From positions 1 to 22,566 of the forward strand of contig JBDTUE010000043.1 in assembly GCA_040007895.1 (NCBI GenBank): a stretch of DNA of 22,566 nt, in the 5' to 3' direction. The notes beneath the pieces were generated by a model, which was not told the origin of the DNA, did no database searches, and saw only the letters and a program-made list of their open reading frames with translations. This document shows positions 1 to 12,600 of this stretch, one piece after another. Source of the DNA: JADJLQ01 sp040007895. Its GTDB lineage: Bacteria; Bacteroidota; Bacteroidia; Chitinophagales; Saprospiraceae. Every line of letters begins with the position of its first letter. Position 1 is the first letter of the stretch. The position numbers were made by a program, and so were the translations under genes.

Positions 1-152
1 TTTACAAACATTCTATCAAGCAAATGTGTGCATTTAAAAAAAATGTGGAAGTATAGTCAGAAAAATTAAAACATAAAATTAATGACGATTAGATATATAT
101 TAATTTAACATATAGGAATAATTCAATTCAATTATTTATTGAACAATAACTG

Positions 153-202
153 TATGTATAATTTAAAATAATTATAATTTAAATTGTTAATTTTTATACA
201 TA
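153..202. repeat. 9-bp perfect inverted repeat
   Basis: TATGTATAA at 153-161 is the exact reverse complement of TTATACATA at 194-202, separated by 32 bases of almost pure A/T that contain smaller palindromes. It could form a weak hairpin or a protein-binding dyad. In DNA this AT-rich, chance occurrence is quite possible. Confidence 0.3.
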
Positions 203-314
203 ATTGATTATGAAATTTAACATTCCTTTGATACCTTCCAGCGTGAATTTGTTAAGAAATAATTTTCAACTTTTAAATTTTCCGATTTAATAAGTAAACA
301 ATAAAAAATAGTAC

Positions 315-355
315 TAACCAAAAACAAAATTCATAGAATAATTGATTTTTGGTTA
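315..355. repeat. 10-bp perfect inverted repeat
   Basis: TAACCAAAAA at 315-324 is the exact reverse complement of TTTTTGGTTA at 346-355, with a 21-base spacer. The GG/CC pair makes it less likely to be chance than the other AT-only palindromes here. No T-run follows on the plus strand. On the minus strand the hairpin is followed a few bases later by a T-rich run, so it could be a minus-strand terminator or an operator-like dyad. Its role is unknown. Confidence 0.4.
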
Positions 356-499
356 AATAAACAACTATTATTTATTTCATTCCAATCAGAAATTATTAAA
401 AGTAAATGGTTAATAAATTCATTAAAACTAGACTTACACATTTATAAAAAGACCATAAATAATAAATTACATCAACGATTTATTCTAGTTGCTTATTTA

Positions 500-524
500 T
501 TGAATGATGTATTTTATTCTTTTG
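500..524 (+). promoter_or_regulatory. weak candidate Bacteroidota-type promoter
   Basis: The Bacteroidota primary sigma factor prefers a -33 TTG and a -7 TAnnTTTG. TTCTTTTG at 517-524 matches this -7 element except for T in place of the A at its second position. The nearest TTG at 500-502 lies only 14 bases upstream, short of the usual spacing; another TTG at 489-491 is 25 bases away. If real, transcription would start about 100 bases before the ATG at 635. This is the best match I found in the leader, but it is poor. Confidence 0.2.
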
Positions 525-599
525 TACCAGCAAAAGCAGCATCTACTATTTATTAGTCAGGGTCTCACATCAAATTAGCCGGTCATATTGAAAAATATG

Positions 600-617
600 G
601 ATAAATACTTATTTATC
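600..617. repeat. 8-bp dyad just upstream of the giant-gene start
   Basis: GATAAATA at 600-607 and TATTTATC at 610-617 are exact reverse complements separated by two bases, forming an 18-base near-palindrome that ends 17 bases before the ATG at 635. The position fits an operator or a weak hairpin near the ribosome-binding region. No Shine-Dalgarno sequence is visible between the dyad and the ATG, as is common in Bacteroidota. The regulatory role is inferred only from position and symmetry. Confidence 0.4.
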
Positions 618-634
618 TATTGAACCAAATTGAT

Positions 635-3600
635 ATGCTACGTTATAGTTTTGATGTAAAAAATAGTTTAAGATTTACGGCTGCCCTTGTGGGGATTATT
701 GGAATTACCTGGTTTGTTTCAGCAGCCGTAAAACAGGAAAATTTCCGTAAATTAATGATGATGGATCCCTGTGATGTCGATCTCATTGAAATAAGTCTCA
801 CGGATGTCACCGGACTATCGGGCAGGCCTAATTATAATAACGGACAGATTTGTTCATTTGCAGATACCGTCCAGTATATAGTAGCGACACCGGGTTTGGT
901 ATGTGACCTTGCAGCCCAGGTCTCTTTAAATTTTCTAGAAGTGCAATTGCCGGCAGGATTTGAACCTGGAGGATATATCAATGTATCAGGTGGAGTCGGC
1001 GGATATACGATGGCAGATTATAGTGTTACTTCATTGTTGCCAGGTGGTGCATTAATTAATTTTAATCCAAATGTAAAGATCGATCAGTCTCATGCGATCA
1101 CCATCACCCTTACATTGCTGCCGAATTGTAAAGCAATTGATTTATCACCTCCCATACCAACGGCTAGGCTTGGATTTACCCGTCCTAACAATTCAATAGG
1201 AACAGTAACACGACCTGGCATAAATCCACTGGTATTTTATGAACCATTCCTGAATATTCTTGGGGTCACGATCACTCCGAGTCAGAATGCTATACCTGGT
1301 GATACCCTTTGCAGGCAATTATCTATTCTTAACAATGGTCAATTTTCAAGTTTAAATAATTTTACGTTTGTCGATGTCTTTAAACACCCTTATGATACCA
1401 TTTTATCATTTGAAATTACTCCAATAGAGAATGCTATTCCAGGAACTCCGATTGATGTATTGTCATCCATAGTCGTCAATGGAGATTCTCTTTATTTAAA
1501 TATACCTGCATCATTATACGGCGGGCCTAATTCCGCCTTTGAGGTAGATGGTGGAGTACAAATCAGGTATTGTTTTGTAACAGCTTGTCCGGCCGGTGAG
1601 AATTTAAGTCGCCTCAAAGCGAACTGGGGTTGTGATGGAATGATCTGTCAGCAAGCAGAAGCTACATCCCAGGTCAATATTTCATTTAATGGAGATCCAT
1701 CTATTGCGTCCTCTTTTGCTGTATTAAATCCTATAGACCCTTGTGACGGTTCCCCGATTCAGTATTGTTATAAATTTTGGAATGAAGGATCAGAAATTGA
1801 ACCCGGTGAAGGGGTTACAAAAACTATGGTGGTCAGTTACCTTCCACTTGCACCTTGTCCATATTTAAATTATACCAATTTTAAATTTAGCCTTAATGGA
1901 AATCCGGTGGTTCCTACTCTAGTAGCACCAAACCAATATGCAGTACCCAATATTCATATTGCAGTAGATACATTGGTTTTAAAAATTGATGTATTGGCTG
2001 TTGATCTTGGTCTGACACCGGATTGCAGCTTTATACCCACAATCCCACCGAGTACTTGTTATGATCCATCGATCATAGTTTATTACAGGGATTTGTGCGA
2101 TAAAGTCGAATCAAAACAATTTTATAATAGCTATTCTACTTCATTCCCCTGGGGACAGCCCATTATTAATGCGGAAGAGGAGCTATATGAATTACCATCT
2201 TATTGTACCCCCGGACGTTGGGTGACCCGGATGTTTAATCAAAGTGGTATTTCCTCTCCATTTACTGAAGCGAGAGATATCATTGTATTTGTACGTAAGG
2301 AAAAATGCAATCCTGATTTAATCGATTATATTAATTATGAATACAGTACAGACCATCTTACCTATACTCCAATCAACATTATAAATATAAATTCAATTAC
2401 AGATCCTGATTTTTATATTATTACAATTCCAGCCGTAACGCTGGCTGCAGGTGACACTCTTTATTTTTCATACCATATCCAGCTCAATGGTGTGAACGAT
2501 GATGTACGATGTGAACCCGGATATCAGAATTGCACTATTGATAATCATAACCTGATAGATATCAAGTTTTCCTATAAAAACTGTTACGGGCAACGATGGG
2601 GACAAGAGTTAGATTTTCCACATGATATAAAAGATTACGCAGTTAATCCACTGGGTGACCCAACCTATTACAGGCTCTACCCATGTCCCGGAAATGAATA
2701 TATAGGTTATAAGTATAAACATGTATACTCAGGTATCTCCTGCCCCAAAACCAGAGTTTATTTCATCGATAAGATCGTACCCAAAAATGGACTCCAATGC
2801 GCAGTAGCCAACACAGCCAGTACCATGCAGGCATTCGAAGCATGGGCACAAGGTGTGGTTACAACCGATTTTTCTACAAGTGTAATCCCTTCGATTGCCG
2901 GAGATACTTTTGTTGTGAGAATTAATGGAGGATTAATCGAAAATAGCGATCCGGCTGAGCTGCTGACGTTTGCTTTTACAATGAGTAGCAATTGTTGTCC
3001 TGAAAATGGATTTGGTCCACAATACACACACAATTTCCAGGTGATCTATGAATGTGATGATGAAATGGATAACAATTGTTTTTCATTTGTACGAAGTTGT
3101 GATAATGTAACCTGGGATTCTCCGTGTGCAATAGATCATCCGGTGCCTTATTGTCATGATGTATGTTTATCCACTACATCACTGGATTTAATCCGGGCTA
3201 CCGGAGGACCTGAGGATAAAATGCCTGCTAATATTGGCTTACCCTGTGATATATTCAATATGTACGCCACCGGAGAAATAAGTATCAATGGAGATTATGA
3301 TCCAAATTGTCAAAGCCTGGAGATCATTCTTCCCAAAAACCTTCCACCCTGTGACACATTTGAGCGTGTTTACGTTGATGTAACCCCTGGCCCTTATCTT
3401 GAATATGCAGGGGATGCCGGCTTTTATTTTACAGACAATGGAACCGGGTCATCAGGATGTGTCAATCCTTCTGGTATATTGATCTCCACACTTCCAGGAG
3501 GAATCATTCGGTTTGATGTAACAGCTTGTATCACTGATCTTACCTTGGTAGGTTTTGATGATATATTAGATTTTTACGCTAATTGGAGAGTAAAACCATC

Positions 3601-6600
3601 TGCAGAAGATTTGACATGCGCGGAAGATTTTGTTCTCAATTACAAAATGAGTGTGACTTTCAATGCTGTTTTTAAAAGTGGCAAACCTGTTTCAAAATGT
3701 TTTCCTCAAAAAAAAGACGCCAACTACAAGGTAGGATCCTATGAAGCCGAATTATTTTCAACGATCCAATATTTACCCGAGTGTAAAATAACCGGTAATG
3801 TGATCATGAATGATGTATGTCATCATGGAAAGATATTTGAAGATACCAGGCCGCCTTTTATTTTAGATTCAATAGTCTTGTCTATATCCAGCGGCGGTAT
3901 TTCTTTTAATAATGATTTACTATCCACCTTATTCGTTAAAGGTCTGTCTGGCCCTAAAGCTATTGATATTGACCCTTTATCTGTTTTAGTTTATAAGACA
4001 GATCAGGGAACACAGGTAGTATTTACAAACCCCGGAACATGGCCTGAAGAAATAGGAGGACAATCAGAGTTTGATGATTCCTTATTTTGTTTGAAATATA
4101 ATTTAGCGTTTAAGGAATGTTATGATTTTACCAATGATGTTGAAATTACTTCCAGAGTTTATTATCAGGGCAATGGAGGATGTGGACCTTATGTATTAGA
4201 AACTACAGAAGGAGCTACCGCAGAGAATGAACCTTCCGCTGTCCTGCAAAGTCTTTCAACTTCAACTGTCATTGCTTCTTCTGATACTGTATGCTGGGAC
4301 ATTCGGGTAGTGAAATCAAGTTCTGCAACCTACACGTATACTGTTTTTCAAATTCCAGCGCCCTTAACGCTTTTGTATGTTTCCGATATTACGGTGGATC
4401 CCAATCATCCTCTGATGGTGATGCCTCTCGGCGGAGGTAATTATTGGATTCAAAATGATAAAGTCAGTTTCCGATCCTTACGAATTTGTGCTTTATATAC
4501 CAATTGTGATAATCAGGAAATCACAGTACAGACTGGATGGGCGTGTAACAATTATCCGGATGATCCTCTTACAGGCTCTTATGGAACCAAGGGCTTGTGT
4601 CCACCAGATTCAAAAGTATTGAAAGTAGAACGTGCTCCTTCTGCCATGCAGGTAGCCCTCACCCAGCAACCGCTTGGCCCTGTAGATTTATGTGATACTC
4701 TTACTTTCGAATTGCAAATTAAAAACCCATCGCAAGGCCCTAATTTTTCCCAGGTATTGAATCTTTATATTCCAGGTCCCGGATTGACATTGGTACCCGG
4801 CACTACCTGTATTGCACATCCGGACACCGTACTATCACAAGCTGGTCCTGGCACTTATGTTGTAGTTCCTGATCCGGTATTTTCAGGTACAAGCACCTTT
4901 GGAGATATTTATCAAATAGATTTTAGTACCCTTGGTGGTTTAGTTCCATCGCTGTTTAATGGTGGTATGGTCCCGGTATTGCCTGGCGTTTCTACTCCCG
5001 AAAACAACCGTAATAAAATACGGGTAAAATTTAAAGTCATTTCAAGCTGCGAATTTATTTCAGGATCCCGGATTTATTCGAGAATTGAAGCTGTCGACAG
5101 ATGTGGTGCTTTATTGACTGATCAAAACGAAGCCAGTGAACTGATTGCTATTAATGGATTGGATCCACGGAATTTTAACCGCAACCTGATCACGATATTA
5201 CCCAATACCCTGGGAGCTTGCAGCGGTAGTCAACAGTTGACGATTAATATAGAAACTGCACCTGGTGATGTACAATTGGATGAATATATCTGTATCACTT
5301 TACCAACGGAATTTGCATATATACCTAACAGTGCTCAACCGATCAATCCAATGAGCTGGGACTTGACTTCACCTGATTCTATTCCCTTGGGAGGTGGACT
5401 TACAAGATATTGTTGGCCTTTACCTGTTGGCACCCCACCCGGTGTACTAGCTTTCACGGTCAATGTAAACATTGCATTAGATGCAGCTTGTGGAGATTTT
5501 ATTGTGCAGGCGTTCAGTAGTGCCAGTGACACCGCAAGATGTAAAACTGCACCACCCGGAGCTGATGCTTGTTTATTGAGTATTCAGACTAGTCCGGAAG
5601 CTACTCAGGTAATCACTATTTTCCCATCTTTTGAATTGAGACCCGACCGGTTTAAAGCAGAAATAAATTGTGGTAAAGATGATTTATCGGTGACCGCGGA
5701 TATTGCCTTTACTAACCTTGGAACTACGATTGCTCCTGGAAATGATGTAATCATAGAATTTTTCTTTGACGCTAACTTGAATGATTCGTTAGATCCCGGA
5801 GAAGTAAAACACACAGTAAATTATGCTGGTGGTGCATTTTCTAATCAAACGATTACGCTGGAAGATATCCAGTTTAATATACCTTTTAATATGGTTTGTC
5901 CTCTATATGTTTCCATTGGTGGACAGTCTTGTTCTTGTATTTCAGAACCTGCATTACTAAGCGATATTATGACCATGGATATTTGCAGTAATAACCCACC
6001 GGTCTGTGACCATACGAATTTGGATTTATTATGTAGTCCATTGCCGGCGGGTATCGGACAATTCCTCGAATTCAGTTCGGTGGAAGATCCATCCTTGCAG
6101 TATCTCAGCGGTATCGGCACTGAACAGGTGATATTTAATGGTCCGGCAGGTACATATAATTATACGGTGACTTTGCACCTTGGTACTTGTGAGATTACGA
6201 GCACCTGTGCTGTTTCGGTACTGGATTGTCCTTGTTCATTTGATCTCACTGCATTGACCGGACCTTGTGATATCAATGATGTATTTGATATCAATGTATT
6301 AATACAAAATCTTACGAATACAGGGAATACGTATGATGTATTAGTAAATGGTTTAGTTGTTGTTGACGATCAACCTTACCCACCATTGCCTGCTGACGCT
6401 GATAATATTACTATTCCGGGTTTTAGCGGACCTGGCCCATTTACTGTCCTCGTCCGTGACAACGGTGATGCCACCTGTTTTCAATCAGTAGAAGTAATAG
6501 GACAAGATTGTACTCAGGACAATTGTGTGATTACGCTTACACCATATGTTTCTCAATGTGATCCTAATTCAGGTACTGCAAAAGTAGTAGCCTGGCTAAT

Positions 6601-9600
6601 TTATAATAATGTAACAGGAAGCCAATACACCGTGGCAATAGACGGTAACCCGGCAACTACATTTAATTATCCAACCCTTCCATCCGGATCAACTTTGATT
6701 GATTTAGGTAGTCACGCACTGGGTACCATTCATACGTTTGTAATCCAGGATATTATATCGGGATCTGCTTGCCAGGCTGTAGTTCAATTCCAACTTCCAT
6801 TGACTTGTTCAGAACAAGAATGTCCTGAGGAATGCAAGGTGATATTACAAGATGCAACTGTCTGCGTGGGAGATACTTTATTATGCGATCCAACTTTCAA
6901 GGTTTGTGTTCAACAAATATGTCAACAATCAGCTCCATTGTGTCCCGGCCCATTAACTAATAGACAGATCATAGGATGGAGGTATAAACTCAATGGAGGT
7001 GCATGGATGGAAGTTATGTTTGACCCTTCATGTATACCCGATGATAAATGTGTATTCACTAAAAAGGAATGTCTTGATTCGATTAATAAAAGATTAGCAC
7101 GGTTTTGTATGCCGATCTGTTATTATGACAGAGTTGATAATGCTACACTTATTCAACGCTCTACCTGTATCTCCCCGTTTGTATCTACGGAGGGTAATAT
7201 CAAAGGTGAAGGACCCCTTATTATTTCTTTCCCCAAATTGGGTTTATTGTGTTGTGGACAACAATTGGAGGCGGAAGTAATCTTATATGAGCCCGTAAGA
7301 AAAATGACAAGTACTCTTCCTTTCTTTTATTCCAATGAACAAGGAATGAATTGCCCGGATGGAAGTGTTCCAAGGACAACCGATAATATCATAGATCATT
7401 GTGAAAATGATGTCATCTACCGATGGACTACAACCGGTGGAGGCATTATAATAAATCAAAGTACTGATTCTGCTTATTTCCGTTGGGATCAACCCGGTAT
7501 GTATGAAGTTTGTCTTGAGTTGATCAATCCATTAGGTCCAGACTGTGTGCCCATCAAATATTGCAAAACTGTTACAGTGACTAGTGATAATCTCAATGCC
7601 AGTCTATTTATCGATCAACCTCAGGATTGTGCTGATCAAACTGGTACTGTTACAATAAATTTTGAAGAACCTGCAGATATTGCGAGCATTTTGGTATGCG
7701 ATGAAAATGGTGAGGTTCTCAATAAGGATAAAGGATTTTTTGGCAAGCCTTATTTTGGAATCCATCTTTTTGATGATTGCGGACGGTTTTTTACAATTAT
7801 CGAATTGCTAATATGCAGATTGACCTGGTGTGAAGATATAAACAATGAAATCATTCCTTATCCATGTGAGGGTACTGAGATGACTGTTACTGGAATCCAG
7901 CTTATTGTTTCCAATGCAACTCCTAAAGTTCCCACGCTCAATAAAGATAGTTGTTTGTTAGACCGAATTGGTTTCACTGGAATTTCCAAAGTGGGGTTTC
8001 TGCAATATTGTATTAGCCCGGTAGATCCGATGGATCCGGATTGTATTAATGGCGCCGGTACTACGTTTGCAAGTTTTGCAGACCTGGATGGGACGACATT
8101 TGAATTAAATAATACTGAAATAGATTTTGTTCCGGATTTTCCAATACCCAATATTATTACGATTCATGTCGAAGATGCCGGTAATGGATTCTTTAAGATA
8201 TCTACTACACCACAACTACCTGACGAATATTTCATGTTAAACTTTTTGACGAATTTATGTGATGGCTGGTATCCTGTGTTTGTACTGAGCAATTGTGTAG
8301 CTAATTCATTAACCATTGACCTCAAGCCCGGCTGTTATGTAGCGAAAGTGAAAGGAAAATGTGGAGATACTGCTTCATATGATTTCTGTGTTAATGAAGC
8401 ACCGAATGGAATAGTACATATAGACAAGTCTATAGTAGATGCAACGGATTGTATGTCAAATAATGGTCAGCTAAATGTCACAGTATCGACCAACGGTGTA
8501 ATAGATTCTTTGGCGCTTTGCGGTCCGAATGGTTTGAGAGTGTCTTATAATGCTGGTAATAGTAGCACGAAGGTAAATACTCAATTTTTGGATCTTGGAG
8601 TTGGTGCTTATGTTTTCAAAGCATATACCCGTTGCGGTAATGACTCTATGTTATTTAATATTCAAAGTGGGAAGGATAGTGCGATCATAGATTCCCTGAT
8701 ACTTTATCAATATACTTCTTGCATTGCCAATGATGCATTTGCGCAATGGAAAGTTATAGCCAGTTCACCGATTGATTCATTAGTGATATGTGGTCCTCAG
8801 GGTTATCGCAATAGTATGACTTCTGTAGTATCAGGACAACATTTTTCTATCGGACCTCCTTTGTTGTTTGGATCCTATATCATCAAACTTTATACAAATT
8901 GTTACTATACAGAAGAGAGCTTTATTATAAATCAACCGGTACCGGCTGCAGTGATGGAAGTGGCTTGCAAACCGGAAGCTCCATTGACTTGTGATGCCCT
9001 CGGTAGATTGTGCCTGGACATTAGTTATTTCCCCGGTGGATTGTTTTCTCCGGATTCAATCATTGTCGATGGACCGTCTCCTATCTTTTTTACAGATCGT
9101 TCAGGGAATAACAATCCTTGTTACGGGCCATTACCTCCCGGTACCTATGAAGTAACTGTATTTAATTGGGATATCTGTAATAATCAAACGCTTACTTGTA
9201 TCATTCCCGAAAGTAATAACCAGGTAGAAGTCATCGCCACGTCGACACCTCAAATACCCTGTGAGACATTATATCCTGACAGTATAGTTTATTTTAAGGT
9301 ATCCTATTCTTCCATTCCGCCTGCATTAGCGGTTACCCGTATAGACTGGATCAAAGATGGTGTGGTAGTTTTAACCGACCTGACACCTGGTGGTGGTATG
9401 GATTCGATTCAAGTGAATAATGGATTGACTACTCCGGGGATATGGTGTGCAGTGATTTATACCGGTGTCGGAGCTTCCTGTCCAAAGGATACAGTTTGTA
9501 TTATTGTAAGCCAGGAACCTTGCCCACCTGATTGTGAAATCACTATCGATACCTTTGGGATAAAAGAACACATTGATTGTAATGGACCAGAAACCTTCGA

Positions 9601-12600
9601 TGTACAAGTAAAAGTTTGTTTTTCAGGTACCCTTGTCGATGATACACTGGACTTCGAATCGATCAATGCATTCGGACAATCATCAACTGCGGGATATATG
9701 GTCAGCCTTAATGATGGCCCAAATAAACTCAGCGACTTTACTCAATTCATACCGAATCATCAGCTTTGTGATACCCTTATATTCTCAGGACTCAAAGCAG
9801 GAATTCAGTATTATTTAAATATTGATTTTGGTATTTTGATAGATCAAAGTTATGACGGTGTATATGATAATTTTGAATCCCAGTTCTGTTTTGGAGAAAA
9901 ACAATTCAGCTTAGACACTACTCCTCAATTGGATTATACCCTTGAAGTGGAGACGCTACCTTCCCCATGTGCAAATATGGATGGTAAAGCAACGGTTGTA
10001 AAAGTTAGTGCATTGGGACTGGATTATGATCCAAATAATTTTACGTATATATGGAAGCGTGGGTTTACCGTTTTACCATGTACTTCCCCGGAGTGTACCG
10101 GGTTAATACCTGGTGATTATACGGTTCAGATTTCAGATGCAAATGGATGTAAAGATGGTACTACGGTAGTAACGATATTCCCAACGGATGGAATGAAGAT
10201 CTGTCCTTTATCCATTTTGTCTGGAAATAATTGTGGCGATTGTGATGGTGAGATTGTAATGCCGGGTACGGACATTTACCCTGGAGTGAATTATGTAATT
10301 CGCGATGGTGAAGGCAATTTAATAGAGCCTGAAGTTTCACCAAATATTTATATAGGTCTATGCCCTGGTAATTATACTATTTATACTTATTTGGCGGGTG
10401 CTAATAGTTGTGTTGGAGTCTGTGATACTTTTATTCCGGTATCCAATGATGGATTATTAATTGAATTAACTTCATTAGCCGGTTCACCATGCCTTCCGGA
10501 TGATGGAAGGATCATAGCTACAGCGGTCGGAAGTACTCCGCCTTATAATTTTAATTTGTTTACACTGGCAGGAACGCCATTGTCAAGTATATTGAATGAT
10601 CCAGATGGTGTAGTGACTTTTACAGGGCTTGCACCGGGTGAGTATAAAGTAGTGGTAAGTTCTCCATCAGGAGGAGGAACATGTATGAACATGGCTGACC
10701 TGGTGTTGAAACCCAATGAAATTATTATTACCGTCGATGATATTGTGTTGAAAGGAATAAGCTGCTTTGGAGCAAATGATGGAGTCATTACGATCAATGA
10801 TCTGTTGCAGAATGGTGAGGTATTATATGTGAAAGGTCCTTTGCCTTCCATCGGTATTCTTGCAGCATTTAATTCAGGCTCCGGTAGTCCATATCAAATA
10901 AGCGGACTAAGTCCGGGAACTTATCAATTGCTGATTACCGCAGGTGCAGGTGTGTTTGCTTGCCAAAAATTAATTGAAGTTACTATCCCACCGTTGGATC
11001 CGGTTGAAAGTGAAATTATTATTACAACACCTACAATTTGTGGTCTGAATAATGGAAATATTCTTGTGATTCCATCTGGAGGAACAGGTCCATATCAAAT
11101 AGTATGGGATAATCCTGCATTGATTGGTTTTAATCCTGCCGGATTGGGAATCGGTCAATATGGATATACTATAATTGATAATAATGGTTGTTCATCTCAG
11201 GGTGAAGCTGAAATCTTTATTCAGGGATGCAGTGATCCTTGTCCTGTCATTACTGTGGAAATTGCGGTAGTCGAACCACAATGTGGCTCTGCCAATGGTA
11301 ATGCATTAGTGACAGTATCGAATGATGCAGACAATTATAATTACCTGTGGAGTACCGGTGAGACAACCCGGGAGATCAACAATTTATCAGCGGGTATTTA
11401 TCAAGTTATAGTTACTTCTAAAAATCGTCCTGAATGCAGTACAGTAAAAGATGTTTACATCGGAGAAATCGATGGCCCATTATTGCATCTGACCGCAATA
11501 CCGCTGGATTGCAATGATCCGGGAGGCGATGCAGGAGTATCAGTTAATGTTATTATACCCATTGGTCAATACACCTATACCCTGTCTATCGATGGTAATG
11601 TTGTAGAAACCGATGTGCCATCTCAATTTAAAGACTTTAAATTATTGCAGGGTCCTGGTAAATACTGTTTAACCTTAACGGATGAAAATGGATGCCATGA
11701 CTTTGCATGTGTCGACGTGGGGATCATTGGTGATCTGGATATCGAAGCTACTGCAAGCCAATTTTCAGGATGTATTAATGCAACTGGAAGAATTAATATT
11801 ACAGTATCCGGGGGTGTAGGTCCATATAGCTATTATCTCAATGGGCAATTCCAGTCGACAGCTTTCAATACATCTATAAACATCAACAATTTAGCTGGTG
11901 GAGAATATCTTATAGAAGTAACCGATGTTCATGGGTGCCGTGGACTAGATACGACCATTATTTTAACTGGAGGCGGACTTATGATAAACCCAGGTGATTG
12001 GACAAACAGCAGCGCTTTTTGCAGCGGAGACCTGGGCAAAATTATCTATACCAGTTCTACGACAGATAATTCTATTACTTATTATTTATACCGGACGGGA
12101 GGAAATATTCCGATTGATTCTGTCAATGCATCTTTGTCTAAAGTGTTTTCAGTACCTGAAGGTGGATATTGGGTTAAATGTGTAGATGTCAATGGATGTA
12201 TTGATGTTTTAGGAAACTTACTGATTACCGCTCCGGATCCATTAGACTTTTATGTTTGGTACAATGATCCTACTTGTACCGGGGAAAATGAAGGAAAGAA
12301 CGGATTAATCAATATTATAGACATCGTATCAAATTATAATGAAGATGATCTCGTATTTGAGATTATCAAAAGTGCTGATACGATAAGGGGACAAAGAGAA
12401 TTGGATCATTTAGCTCCGGGTACATATGAAATTAGGGTATGTTATTCGGATGATTACGATGTTTTGTGTTGTAAGAGCAGGGTGGTAACATTACAAGATC
12501 CCGGATGCCGGTTTGATCTGGCTTTGCGTAAAATAATTGATTCGGGATATTATGCAGGTCCATTTGGATTTGGTGATACCGTAAAGTTCTCCATTCAATT

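Larger units (their letters stand above)
1..634. other. AT-rich gene-free leader upstream of the giant gene
   Basis: No credible coding region is seen here. Sampled 60-base lines have roughly 13-20% G+C, against about 37-50% on sampled lines of the downstream gene. A reading frame open from base 1 to a TAA at 67-69 is too short to call as the tail of an upstream gene. The stretch contains three perfect inverted repeats (153-202, 315-355 and 600-617) and a weak promoter-like match near 500-524. At over 600 bases it is long for a bacterial leader, so it may hold the regulatory region of the giant gene and possibly the control region of a divergent gene lying left of the window. Confidence 0.6.

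Noticed and set aside
1..69. Reading frame open from base 1 to a TAA at 67-69, possibly the end of an upstream gene
   Set aside because: It has only 22 codons of AT-rich sequence with no recognisable protein pattern, so it cannot be told from chance.
620..634. In-frame TTG at 620 as the start of the giant gene
   Set aside because: It adds only five residues including an Asp before the signal peptide, directly abuts the dyad at 600-617, and has no ribosome-binding site. ATG 635 gives a normal signal peptide.
620..653. Good promoter-like pair: TTG at 620-622 and TAGTTTTG at 646-653
   Set aside because: It lies over and inside the start of the coding region. Transcription from it would begin after the signal-peptide start, and no suitable downstream start exists.
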